Shown piece after piece: positions 27,448 through 35,718 of a DNA stretch of 64,000 bases. Origin of the DNA: Roseisalinus antarcticus (GTDB lineage: Bacteria > Pseudomonadota > Alphaproteobacteria > Rhodobacterales > Rhodobacteraceae); assembly GCF_900172355.1 (NCBI RefSeq), contig NZ_FWFZ01000001.1, positions 372,001-436,000 of the forward strand, given 5' to 3'. The notes beneath the pieces are model-generated. The model did no database searches. It worked only from the letters and a program-made list of their open reading frames with translations, and had not been told where the DNA came from. The translations under genes and the position numbers were made by a program. Each line of letters opens with the position of its first letter. The first letter of the stretch is position 1.

Positions 27448-28266
27448 ATGGACAGTTCCGATCCCATCCGACGCCCCGGGGGCGGTTTGCCACGGTTGCT
27501 GGAGATCATGCGCCGGTTGCGGGATCCCGAGACCGGGTGTCCTTGGGACATCGCGCAGGACTTTGCCAGCATCGCGCCCTACACGATCGAGGAGGCCTAT
27601 GAGGTGGCCGATGCGATCGAGCGCGAGGCCTGGGACGAGCTTCGTGGCGAGCTGGGGGACCTGCTGTTCCAGTCTGTCTTGCATGCGCAGATGGCCGAAG
27701 AGCGCGGGCTTTTCGATTTTCACGACGTGGCCGAGGGCATGGCCGAGAAGATGGTCGCCCGGCACCCCCATGTCTTCGGATCCGAGAGCCGGGATAAATC
27801 GGCAGAGCAGCAGACGAAGGACTGGGAGGCGCTCAAGGCCGCCGAGCGGGCCGCGAAACGCCAGCAGCGGACGCTGGATGGCGTGGCCATGGGGCTGCCC
27901 GCGTTGATGCGGGCCGTGAAGTTGCAGAAACGGGCCGCGCGGGTCGGCTTCGACTGGCCCGAGACCAGCCAGGTCCTTGACAAGCTGGTGGAGGAGGCCG
28001 GCGAACTGGTGGAGGCCCGCGACCGGCTCGGCCCCGACGAGATCGAAGACGAGATGGGCGACATGCTGTTCGTCATCGCCAATCTCGCACGGCATCTCGG
28101 TCTGGATCCCGAGGCCGCCCTGCGCCGGACCAATGCGAAATTCACCCGTCGGTTCAACGCCGTGGAGGATGCCCTGGCTGCGGAGGGGCGCACACCGGCG
28201 GACAGCACACTGGGCGAGATGGACGCGCTTTGGGACGCGGCGAAGCGGCGGGAAAAGTCCGACTAA
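27448..28266 (+). CDS. mazG: Nucleoside triphosphate pyrophosphohydrolase MazG
   Basis: A 272-residue house-cleaning enzyme that hydrolyses NTPs to NMPs and pyrophosphate. Two MazG domains are visible. The N-terminal one has PETGCPWDIAQDFASIAPYT (about 27-46) and EELRGELGDLL-type metal ligands (WDELRGELGDLLFQ, about 71-84). The C-terminal one has KLVEEAGELVEA and IEDEMGDMLFVIANLA (about 197-212). Length matches E. coli MazG. Confidence 0.96.
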   Translation: MDSSDPIRRPGGGLPRLLEIMRRLRDPETGCPWDIAQDFASIAPYTIEEAYEVADAIEREAWDELRGELGDLLFQSVLHAQMAEERGLFDFHDVAEGMAEKMVARHPHVFGSESRDKSAEQQTKDWEALKAAERAAKRQQRTLDGVAMGLPALMRAVKLQKRAARVGFDWPETSQVLDKLVEEAGELVEARDRLGPDEIEDEMGDMLFVIANLARHLGLDPEAALRRTNAKFTRRFNAVEDALAAEGRTPADSTLGEMDALWDAAKRREKSD

Positions 28267-28278
28267 TGCAGTCGGGTA

Positions 28279-28307
28279 TTGACCTGAGTAAAACACTCAG
28301 ATTAATA
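28279..28307 (+). promoter_or_regulatory. Sigma70-type promoter with palindromic operator in the spacer
   Basis: A -35 box TTGACC (28279-28284) and a -10 box TTAATA (28302-28307) are separated by exactly 17 bp. The spacer holds a perfect inverted repeat CTGAGT-AAAAC-ACTCAG (28284-28300). A repressor bound there would block RNA polymerase. It lies 33 bp upstream of the iron-binding-protein gene, so an iron-responsive regulator (RirA/IscR/Irr-type) is the natural candidate. Confidence 0.7.
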
Positions 28308-28340
28308 GGCCGCATCGAAACCGCGACATTCGGAGGTCCC

Positions 28341-29345
28341 ATGACCCTTCGCACCCTGTTCCTCGCCAGCGCCGCCGCCTGCACAGCCCTGCCCGCCCTG
28401 GCGGAGGTGAACATCTATACCACCCGCCAGCCGGAGCTGATCCAGCCGGTGATGGACGCCTTCACCGAAACCACCGGCATCGAGGTCAACCTGGCTTTCG
28501 TGCAGGACGGGATCGTCGAGCGGCTGCGGGCCGAAGGCGCCCGCTCGCCCGCCGACCTGGTGATGACCGTGGACATTGCCAACCTCAGCCAGATCGTCGA
28601 CGCCGATGTTCTGCAGCCGGTGGACAGCCCCGTCCTGAACGCCGCCGTCCCCGAGGAGCTGCGGTCTGCGGACGGTCTGTGGTTCGCGCTGACGACCCGG
28701 GCCCGGATCGTCTATGCCAGCCGGGACCGGGTCGCCGACGGAGAGGTGACCACCTATGAGGATCTGGCCTCGGACGCCTGGGAGGGTCGGGTCTGCACGC
28801 GCTCGGGCACCCATGATTACAACCTGGCGCTGACCGCGGCGATGATCGCGCATCACGGCGAGGATTACGCCCGGCAATGGGCCGCCGACCTCAAGGACAA
28901 CCTGGCCCGCAAGCCACAGGGCAACGACCGGGCCCAGGTCCGGGCGATCTGGGCTGGGGAATGCGACATCTCGCTGGGCAACACCTATTACATGGGCCTG
29001 ATGCTGAGCGACGAAGAGCAGACGGAATGGGCCAATTCGGTGCGCATCGTGTTCCCGACCTTCGAGGATGGCGGCACCCATGTGAACGTCTCGGGCGTGG
29101 GCATGACCGCCGCGGCCCCGCATCGCGACGATGCGCTGGCGTTGATGGAATTCCTCGTCTCGCCTGCCGCGCAGCAGATCTATGCCGAGGCCAACAATGA
29201 ATACCCGGTGCTGCCGGGGGCCGAGGTGTCGGATCTGGTGGCCTCCTGGGGCACCTTCACCGCCGACGACACCGACCTGACCGAGCTTGCCGGATACAGG
29301 TCTCAGGCCTTGCGGCTGATGGAAGAGGTCGATTTCGACGGATGA
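28341..29345 (+). CDS. Periplasmic Fe(3+)-binding protein (FutA/FbpA type)
   Basis: A 334-residue secreted protein. The start at 28341 is preceded by CGGAGG. The signal peptide is about 21 residues (ending PALA before EVNIYTTRQPEL). The mature part follows the iron-binding family, with the paired tyrosines in LGNTYYMGLM (about residue 216) that ligate ferric iron, plus a conserved N-terminal IYTTRQ tyrosine. No permease or ATPase gene is adjacent, so it is an orphan binding protein that must work with a transporter encoded elsewhere. It sits directly behind a promoter bearing a palindromic site. Confidence 0.9.
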   Translation: MTLRTLFLASAAACTALPALAEVNIYTTRQPELIQPVMDAFTETTGIEVNLAFVQDGIVERLRAEGARSPADLVMTVDIANLSQIVDADVLQPVDSPVLNAAVPEELRSADGLWFALTTRARIVYASRDRVADGEVTTYEDLASDAWEGRVCTRSGTHDYNLALTAAMIAHHGEDYARQWAADLKDNLARKPQGNDRAQVRAIWAGECDISLGNTYYMGLMLSDEEQTEWANSVRIVFPTFEDGGTHVNVSGVGMTAAAPHRDDALALMEFLVSPAAQQIYAEANNEYPVLPGAEVSDLVASWGTFTADDTDLTELAGYRSQALRLMEEVDFDG

Positions 29346-29582
29346 CCCCCGGCGCCCGGCGGGGGCCCTCGCCCCTGCCGGGCCCATGCCACGGGGCCCG
29401 CCGCCCTTGGCCGGCGCAAGGGGCGCCGGGGCCCTGCGGGAATCCCGCGACGGCGGCCGCGGTGCCCCGCCGCAGAGGTCCGGATACCATTTTGCGGTTG
29501 CTCAGAGCGGCCACCTTGCATAGCACCCCTCCGGATACGGCCCGCGTGGCGAACCGCCCGGGCCAGGCGATGCGGGACAATT

Positions 29583-30317
29583 GTGTTGGACATACGTGTT
29601 TCAGTGGTCTTGCCGGCCCGAAACGAGGCCGCGTGCATGGGAGATCTCTTGGACGAGATCCTCACCAGTTGCACTGAACTGCCGCTGGTCGAGGTCATCG
29701 TGGTCGACGACGGCTCGACCGACGGCACCGGCGACATCGTGCGCAAGGTCGCCGAGCGTGACAGCCGGGTCCTGGCCCTGCGCCACGACCGGTCGGCGGG
29801 CCAGAGCGCGGCGGTCCATTCCGGTGTGCTGCACGCCACCGGGACGCTGATCTGCACGCTGGACGGCGATGGACAGAACCCGCCCGCCGAGATCCCGGCC
29901 CTCGTCGCGCGCCTCCGCGCCGAGCTGGACAGCGGCACCGGCCTGGTGGCCGGCCAGCGGGTGGCGCGGCGCGACGGGCTTTCCAAGCGCTGGGCCTCAC
30001 GCATCGCGAACGGCATCCGGTCCCGGGTCCTGCGCGACGGCACCCGCGACACCGGTTGCGGGCTCAAGGCATTTCGCCGCGACGCCTTTCTGGCCCTGCC
30101 TTATTTCGACCATATGCACCGCTATCTTCCCGCGCTTTTCCGGCGCGACGGATGGCAGATCGCGCTCGTCGACGTTTCGCACCGCGAGCGTCGGGGAGGC
30201 AGGTCGAACTATTCCAACCTGCAGCGCGGTCTGGTCGGCGCGGTCGACCTGCTGGGCGTCGCCTGGCTGATCCGGCGCCGCAAGAAGGCGCGGCCCGCGG
30301 CCCGTTCCCTGACCTAG
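29583..30317 (+). CDS. Family 2 glycosyltransferase (polyprenyl-phosphate sugar synthase type)
   Basis: A 244-residue GT-A enzyme. It starts at a GTG with a weak ribosome-binding site. Visible are VVLPARNEAACMGDLLDEIL (about 8-27), IVVDDGSTDGT (about 39-49), the metal-binding CTLDGDGQNPP (about 91-101) and DTGCGLKAFRRDAF (about 157-170), as in DPM1/ArnC-like enzymes that load a sugar onto polyprenyl phosphate. There are no membrane helices except possibly a short hydrophobic stretch near the basic C-terminus (LVGAVDLLGVAWLI). The product could be the donor for the GT39 enzyme two genes on. Confidence 0.88.
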   Translation: MLDIRVSVVLPARNEAACMGDLLDEILTSCTELPLVEVIVVDDGSTDGTGDIVRKVAERDSRVLALRHDRSAGQSAAVHSGVLHATGTLICTLDGDGQNPPAEIPALVARLRAELDSGTGLVAGQRVARRDGLSKRWASRIANGIRSRVLRDGTRDTGCGLKAFRRDAFLALPYFDHMHRYLPALFRRDGWQIALVDVSHRERRGGRSNYSNLQRGLVGAVDLLGVAWLIRRRKKARPAARSLT

Positions 30318-30329
30318 AGGTGCCCGCCC

Positions 30330-30635
30330 GTGCATGACGCGATTCTCGATTTCCTGAACGTGGACAGCGACGTGGAGCTGTGGTGGGTGCTCTTTGGCCT
30401 CGCCGGGCAGCTGGCCTTCACCGCGCGGTTCCTCGTCCAGTGGATCGCCTCGGAAAAGGTCGGCCGGTCGGTGATCCCGCTGGCCTTCTGGTATTGCTCG
30501 CTGGTGGGCGGCGCGGTGCTCTTTGCCTACGCGCTCTATCGCGGCGATCCGGTCTTCGTGCTGGGGCAATCGCTGGGGCTGTTCATCTACAGCCGCAACC
30601 TCTGGCTGATCCGGCGCGAGCGGCGGGCGCAATGA
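30330..30635 (+). CDS. LAB_N (lipid A biosynthesis N-terminal) domain membrane protein
   Basis: A 101-residue inner-membrane protein with about three helices. It matches the LAB_N domain, which occurs fused to or beside LpxB and polyprenyl glycosyltransferases: WWVLFGLAGQLAFTARFLVQW (about 15-35), SVIPLAFWYCSLVGG and LGQSLGLFIYSRNLWLI. The GTG at 30330 is 12 bp after the previous stop, and the stop overlaps the next ATG. A role as an accessory in glycolipid transfer is inferred from its neighbours. Confidence 0.87.
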   Translation: MHDAILDFLNVDSDVELWWVLFGLAGQLAFTARFLVQWIASEKVGRSVIPLAFWYCSLVGGAVLFAYALYRGDPVFVLGQSLGLFIYSRNLWLIRRERRAQ

Positions 30636-32230
30636 CCGCGCGGCTGTGGACCCTCGCGGTGCGCTTCGGGCCGTGGCTGGTGGCGGTCCTGATCCTGGCG
30701 CAGGTGCTGCCGGCGCTGGACGCCCGCGACCTGTGGTATTCCGACGAGGTGCGCTATGCCGAGGCCTATTCCAACCTGATCGGCCAGGGCAAATGGGCGG
30801 TGCTCGAGCTCAACGGCGCCGTCTATCCCGACAAGCCGCCGGTCTATTTCCTGCTTCTCGCGGCGATCCATTTCCTGACCGGGCTGGAGGTGACGCAGAC
30901 GCTGTTCCTGGGCAGCGCGGTCTCCGCGATCCTGCTGGCCGGCGCCATGGCCCGGCTGGGCGCGGTCGTGGGCCTGACCGCCGAGGAACGTCTGGCCGGC
31001 CTGCTGACCTGGATCGGCGGGCTGGGGGTGATGCTGCTGCTGCACTACGTGCGGATGGACCTGCTGTTCGTGGCCTTCATGCTGCTTGGGCAGGCGTTTC
31101 TGCATGACCACGTGATCAACCGCAAACCGGCCGGGGCGGCGCTGGCGGGCTTTGCCTGCCTCGGGCTCGCGGTGCTGACCAAGGGCCCGCTGGGCGCGGC
31201 CATCCCGCTGGTGGCGCTGGTCGCCACCGCCCTCTGGGCCGGCGAGGGGCGGCGGCTGGCAAGCGGGGCCATGGCGCTGGGGGTGCTCGTGATGCTGGCG
31301 GTGCTCGGCCTGTGGGTCGCGGCGGTGATCGGGGTCGAGGGCTGGGCCTTCTTCGCCGAGCAGATCATCGGCCAGCAGGTCGTGGCCCGGGCCGTTGACA
31401 CCTTTCACCATTCCGAGCCGGTCTATTACTACATCGTCGTGCTGCCGTTCCTGATCCTGCCGTGGACCGGGTTCGCGACCGCCCTGCCGCTTCGGCAGGC
31501 CCTGTCGCAGCGGCGCCGGTTGGCAGACCGGCGCCGGGCGCGGCACCCGGTCGACATGCTGGGCCTCGGCGCGCTGGCCGGGTTCGTCCTGCTCTCATCG
31601 CTCGACGGCAAGGTCGGCGTCTATCTTCTGCCGGTCCTGTGCCTGCTGCACATGGTGCTGGGGGCCGCGCTGATGCAGTCCAGCCTGCGCTCCGGGCGTG
31701 TCGCAAGCGCCCTGCTGGCCGCCCTGCTGGCGGTCGCGCTCGCGGTCTTCGGCACGCCCTATGCCGCCGAAGCGGGGGCGACCTGGGCGACGATCCTGGG
31801 GACGCTGTTGCTGCTGGCGATGGCCGCGACGCTTGTCGTGCCCGCGACACCGGGGCCGCGCGTCTTGGCGCTTGGCGGCATCGGCACACTGCTGGGGCTG
31901 GTGCTGGCCACGGGGCTGCTGCCGATCCTGAGCGGCTACGCCTCGCCCCGCCCGCTGGCCGAGCGGCTGATGGCGGAGGCCGCGCAGGGTGCTGCGCCGA
32001 TGACCTATCGCACCTATTCCGGCGTCTTCACCTATTACGCCGGCCGGGACCTGCCGGAATATGCCGACGCGGACAGCTTGTTGCAGGCGATCACGGCGCC
32101 CGGCCCCGCGGTCATCGTGACCCCGCGCAAGCACTGGGAGGGGCTCGCGCTCGACGGGTTCGACGTGCTGGAAGAGCGCGGCATCCTCGGCGGCCGCGGC
32201 GATTACCTGATCGTGCGCGAGCGGCCCTGA
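30632..32230 (+). CDS. GT39 / ArnT-type membrane glycosyltransferase
   Basis: A 532-residue protein of the PMT/ArnT superfamily. A first helix (residues 9-27) is followed by the periplasmic-loop motif LWYSDEVRYAEAYSNLI (about 34-50) with the acidic residues needed for catalysis. Roughly a dozen hydrophobic helices come next, then a soluble C-terminal part. Such enzymes move a sugar from polyprenyl phosphate to lipid A or another acceptor on the periplasmic side. The overlapping LAB_N gene and the GT2 gene supply the expected donor-making steps. The sugar and acceptor are unknown. It is convergent with the capA-type gene, 7 bp apart. Confidence 0.87.
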   Translation: MTARLWTLAVRFGPWLVAVLILAQVLPALDARDLWYSDEVRYAEAYSNLIGQGKWAVLELNGAVYPDKPPVYFLLLAAIHFLTGLEVTQTLFLGSAVSAILLAGAMARLGAVVGLTAEERLAGLLTWIGGLGVMLLLHYVRMDLLFVAFMLLGQAFLHDHVINRKPAGAALAGFACLGLAVLTKGPLGAAIPLVALVATALWAGEGRRLASGAMALGVLVMLAVLGLWVAAVIGVEGWAFFAEQIIGQQVVARAVDTFHHSEPVYYYIVVLPFLILPWTGFATALPLRQALSQRRRLADRRRARHPVDMLGLGALAGFVLLSSLDGKVGVYLLPVLCLLHMVLGAALMQSSLRSGRVASALLAALLAVALAVFGTPYAAEAGATWATILGTLLLLAMAATLVVPATPGPRVLALGGIGTLLGLVLATGLLPILSGYASPRPLAERLMAEAAQGAAPMTYRTYSGVFTYYAGRDLPEYADADSLLQAITAPGPAVIVTPRKHWEGLALDGFDVLEERGILGGRGDYLIVRERP

Positions 32231-32237
32231 CCGCCCC

Positions 32238-33413
32238 CTACATCAGGTCCGGCAGGTCGCATTCCATCGACCACGACAACCGGCAGCACAGCGCCCGCGC
32301 CGCGGGGCCGTAGGGCCCGCCGTAGCAGGCCGCCCCCCGGTCCGCATCGGGGCCGAGCGGCGTGAACGCCACCCCCTGCGCCCCGGCCGCCTGGCGGCTG
32401 ATGCCGGACAGATGATCGAGCGTCGCCCGCAGGCGCGACGGTGTCATCGGCTCCGGCGAGAGGTGCACGTTGCGCAGGGGCAGCGCCTCCAGCGCCGACA
32501 GGCGCGGGCCGTCCGGGGTCATGTGGAAATAGGCCTTGCCGAACAGCCCATAATCCTGCCCTACCGGCAGCCCGTCACGGACGGCCCCGCCGACGAACAA
32601 CAGGTTGCCGAGCGAATAGAAGATCGCCCGGCCCGCCTCGGGCTCGGCCTCGACCGCGCGGACGATATGGGGGTGATGGCCGATCACGAGGTTCACCCCG
32701 GCCTCTTCGATGGCGCGGCGGTATTGGTCGCGCTGGCCGTAGTTCAGCGCGATCTGATTCTCGGTGCCATAATGGATCGACAGGATCTTGAGGTCGGCCT
32801 CGGTGTCGCGCAGGCCCTTGAGCACCGCCTCCCAATGCGCGTCGTTGCCCCAGATCGCCATGCCCGGCCGCTCGCCCCCCGCCCCGTAGGCCTGCGCCCC
32901 GATGCCGATGGCCGAGAACGCCACGCGGATGCCGCCGAGGTCGGTGACCTGCGGGGCGAAGGCCTCGCTGCCCCGGCCGATCCCGGCGAACAGAAGCGGG
33001 CGGTCCGGGCGGTCCTCGCCCTCGAAGAAGGCCAGGGTGTCCGACAGGCCCTGCCAGCCATGGTCATAGGCATGGTTGTTGGCGAGCGAGAAGGCATTGA
33101 CCCCCAGCGCCATCAGGTGGCGAAAGCTCTCGGGGTGCGAGCGGAACACGAAGGTCTTGCCCAGCCGCGAGCCGTCGCGGGTGGAGACGACGGTTTCCAC
33201 GTTCACGAAGTTGATGTCGCCGGTGAACTCGCCACCCAGAAAATCGGTGGTATGGCCAAGGCTGTAGGTCGCCCCCTTGGTCACGCGGTCCGCGCTGGGG
33301 GTCGCGCGCGACTGCGCGAAATTGACGTCGCCGCCGAAGGTCACGACGATCTCCTGCGCCTGGGCGGGCAGCGCGGCGAACCACGACAGCGCAAGCAGCA
33401 GCAGCGCCCTCAT
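32238..33413 (-). CDS. CapA/PgsA-type protein 1 (PGA_cap domain)
   Basis: A 391-residue protein with a signal peptide (MRALLLLALSWFAALPAQAQ). It has the calcineurin-like PGA_cap pattern: VTFGGDVNFAQ (about 24-34), NFVNVETVVST (about 73-83), SLANNHAYDHG (about 114-124), VIGHHPHIVRAVE and YSLGNLLFVGG, which supply the metal-binding D, N and H residues. In capsule systems these proteins take part in poly-gamma-glutamate synthesis; in other contexts they may be phosphoesterases. This is the last gene of an eight-gene operon, overlapping its paralogue by four bases (33410-33413). Confidence 0.85.
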   Translation of the reverse strand: MRALLLLALSWFAALPAQAQEIVVTFGGDVNFAQSRATPSADRVTKGATYSLGHTTDFLGGEFTGDINFVNVETVVSTRDGSRLGKTFVFRSHPESFRHLMALGVNAFSLANNHAYDHGWQGLSDTLAFFEGEDRPDRPLLFAGIGRGSEAFAPQVTDLGGIRVAFSAIGIGAQAYGAGGERPGMAIWGNDAHWEAVLKGLRDTEADLKILSIHYGTENQIALNYGQRDQYRRAIEEAGVNLVIGHHPHIVRAVEAEPEAGRAIFYSLGNLLFVGGAVRDGLPVGQDYGLFGKAYFHMTPDGPRLSALEALPLRNVHLSPEPMTPSRLRATLDHLSGISRQAAGAQGVAFTPLGPDADRGAACYGGPYGPAARALCCRLSWSMECDLPDLM

Positions 33414-34654
33414 TGCAGCCCCACCGCGAGGGCCGAGGTCGTGCCCGACGCCTGGGCGCCGGTGCACGCGAGGCGCGGCATCAGCGCGTATCCCGGCACC
33501 CGCCCCTCGATCAGGTTGTGCGAGGCCGCGGCCGCCTGCATGATCCCGCTGGAATCGGCGATCACCAGCTGCCGCCCCTGAGCCGTGCGGGCCATGCGAA
33601 TGGCCAGCCAGCCCGCGCTGGCCACGGCGACGCGGCTGCGTAGGGCGGGGCCCATGTCGGCGCCGGGCCGGCTGCGGCACAGCTCCAGCCAGGCCAGCAT
33701 CCCGGTCTGCCGGTCGAGCCCGGTCTGTCCCGAGACGAAATTGCCGGTGGAATAGATCACCGGCACGTTCATTCCCCGACCCGGCAGGATCTCCCAGTTC
33801 TGGACCACGTGCGGGTGGGTGCCGATCACCGCCGTCGCCCCGGCGGCGACAAGGGCCCGGGCAAGCCCGCGTTCGGCCGAGGCCGCGCGGGCCTGATACT
33901 CGTTCCCCCAATGGGGCAGCACGAAGACCGCCGCGACCTCGCTGCGCGCCGCATGGGCCGAGACCAGCGCGAGCAGCGCCTCGCGCTGATTGTAGCAATG
34001 CAGCACCTGCCCCTGGCGGTCGGGGATCCCGTTTGTCGAATAGGTGCAGGCGATCCAGACGATCCGGCCGAGCCGGCTGCCGGTCTGGAGGGCGAACTGG
34101 CGCGGGGCGCCGCCGGCCACGGTGCCGACGAAGGGCATCCCCGCCGCGCTGAGTTGCGCCACCGTGGCATCCGCCCCGGCCGAGGATCGGTCCAGCGCGT
34201 GGTTGTTGGCCGTGGTGACCATGTCGACCCCGGCGGCGCGCAGCTCGGGGATGACCGTCGGGTGGTAATTGAACATCGGGTAGGAGGTATAGACCGACCC
34301 GTCGAACACCCGCCCCGGATCCCGGCCCTGGCGCCCTCCCGAGCGCAGGCCGGGGGCCACCGGGCCCTCGAGGTTGGCGATCGCGAAATCGGCGGCCTGC
34401 AGGAACGGAATGGCCGCGCCCCAGATCGTATGAAACCCCGTGGCATAGCCCTGCCGCTGCAACGGCGAGTGCAGCAGCACATCGCCCACGATCGCGAGCG
34501 TGTAACGGCCGCCGTCCGCGCAGGCGTTCAACGCCGGCGGCTGGGCCTGGAACACGGGACGGCAGCCGGCGTATTGCGCCTGCGCGGTCTGGCCCGTCAG
34601 CACCAGGGCCAGGGCGAGGATCAGACACCGAAGCGCCACGACAGCCCTAGACAT
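33410..34654 (-). CDS. CapA/PgsA-type protein 2 (PGA_cap domain)
   Basis: A 414-residue secreted paralogue of the next gene, with a signal peptide ending near residue 26 (TGQTAQAQ). It shows AIVGDVLLHSPLQ (about 54-66), AIANLEGPVAPG (about 91-102), VTTANNHALDRSS (about 145-157), AVIGTHPHVVQNW and YSTGNFVSGQTG, so the metal-site residues are kept. Sequence identity between the two copies is low apart from these motifs, so this is an old duplication or separate recruitment rather than a recent copy. It overlaps the L,D-transpeptidase gene by eight bases. Confidence 0.85.
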   Translation of the reverse strand: MSRAVVALRCLILALALVLTGQTAQAQYAGCRPVFQAQPPALNACADGGRYTLAIVGDVLLHSPLQRQGYATGFHTIWGAAIPFLQAADFAIANLEGPVAPGLRSGGRQGRDPGRVFDGSVYTSYPMFNYHPTVIPELRAAGVDMVTTANNHALDRSSAGADATVAQLSAAGMPFVGTVAGGAPRQFALQTGSRLGRIVWIACTYSTNGIPDRQGQVLHCYNQREALLALVSAHAARSEVAAVFVLPHWGNEYQARAASAERGLARALVAAGATAVIGTHPHVVQNWEILPGRGMNVPVIYSTGNFVSGQTGLDRQTGMLAWLELCRSRPGADMGPALRSRVAVASAGWLAIRMARTAQGRQLVIADSSGIMQAAAASHNLIEGRVPGYALMPRLACTGAQASGTTSALAVGLQ

Positions 34655-35447
34655 CGTCCCGGAAGAACACGAAGAGCGCGGTATAGCCCATCTTCGTCAG
34701 CACGGCGCCGCTGTCGTCGGTCAGCAGCGATCCGTCGCGGGTGTAGCCCCTGCGGACGCTCATCTCGTTGCTGACCTCGGAGGTGAAATAGCGCGGCACC
34801 TCGCCCCAGAGAGGGCTGTCCTCGCGCCGGGCCCCGCCGGGATGGAACAGCGCGTGCACCGCGTCCATGTTCGACTGGGTCACACGCACGCAGCCATGCG
34901 ACGCGGGCCGCCCCAGTGCGCTGTAGCGGCCCGAGGTGGTGCCATGCATCGCCACCCCCGACATCCGCCCGGAATTGTAGTGCAGGTCGATATACATCGC
35001 CTTGTACATCCCCGGGCTGCCCCAGCCGGAGCGATAGCGCCCCGAGCGCTCGTCGATGTTGAAGATCCCCGAGGGTGTTGGACCCGCGCGGCTGTTGCCC
35101 GCGTGAAGCGCCCCGCTGGACACCGGGAAGGAATAGCCGCCCTGGACGTCTCGGCGCTGCCAATAGGCGTCGTCCCGCAGCCCCAGGTCCCAGGACGCGC
35201 CCTGCCGCTCCAGCAGCCAGAGCTTCTGCCGGCTATCGCCGTAGAACGAGGTGTTGACGTAGATCGCGTGGCTATAGGCCTCGTGCAGGGCCGAGGGCGC
35301 GATGAAGGCCTGGCTTTCGTGCAGGGCACCGGGCTCGGCCAGCCCCTCGAGGTAGTCGATGCCATAGGGCGCGGGCTGGCTTGCCAGCGCGGGCGCGGCA
35401 AGCGCGGACAGGCTTGTCGCCAGAAAATGGCGGCGGTTCAGGGTCAT
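34647..35447 (-). CDS. L,D-transpeptidase (YkuD domain) with Tat-like signal
   Basis: A 266-residue protein whose N-terminus NRRHFLATSLSALAAPALA resembles a twin-arginine signal peptide. The YkuD catalytic motif is complete: H168 (VAMHGT), then SHGCVRV with H184, C186 and R188. The enzyme should form or exchange 3-3 cross-links in peptidoglycan, or attach a molecule to its stem peptide. Its place in an operon with an acyltransferase and a peptidoglycan-binding protein supports a cell-wall role. A 24-bp gap separates it from the upstream small-protein gene. Confidence 0.88.
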   Translation of the reverse strand: MTLNRRHFLATSLSALAAPALASQPAPYGIDYLEGLAEPGALHESQAFIAPSALHEAYSHAIYVNTSFYGDSRQKLWLLERQGASWDLGLRDDAYWQRRDVQGGYSFPVSSGALHAGNSRAGPTPSGIFNIDERSGRYRSGWGSPGMYKAMYIDLHYNSGRMSGVAMHGTTSGRYSALGRPASHGCVRVTQSNMDAVHALFHPGGARREDSPLWGEVPRYFTSEVSNEMSVRRGYTRDGSLLTDDSGAVLTKMGYTALFVFFRDDV

Positions 35448-35471
35448 GGCAGCGGTTCCCTCGGTTTGCGA

Positions 35472-35708
35472 CTATCCTCCCAGGCCGGTCAGGCCATGCA
35501 GCGCGTCGCGCAACATGCGAAAGAGATCGGGCGCTCCCCAGCTTGCCCGTGCCTCCTCCAGCCCGACGACGCCGGTCAATACAACATCATCAATGGGGCC
35601 AGCGTTGGGCATGGCAAACATCAAGTCAAGAAATTGTTCGCCCGAGAATATCCAGATGACGAAGAGGCTTAGCCAGAGTGTCATCAGGAATACGGTGTAT
35701 GCGGACAT
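35472..35708 (-). CDS. Small single-helix membrane protein (78 aa)
   Basis: I do not recognise this protein. The start at 35708 gives MSAYTVFLMTLWLSLFVIWI, one N-terminal membrane helix, then a polar region of about 55 residues with IDDVVLTGVVGLEEARASWG and a Leu/Gly-rich end. It lies 10 bp after the acyltransferase stop and 24 bp before the transpeptidase start, all on one strand. It is therefore probably a real operon member, perhaps an accessory of the MBOAT enzyme, which elsewhere needs small membrane or periplasmic partners. Confidence 0.65.
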   Translation of the reverse strand: MSAYTVFLMTLWLSLFVIWIFSGEQFLDLMFAMPNAGPIDDVVLTGVVGLEEARASWGAPDLFRMLRDALHGLTGLGG

Positions 35709-35718
35709 GGCGACGCCC

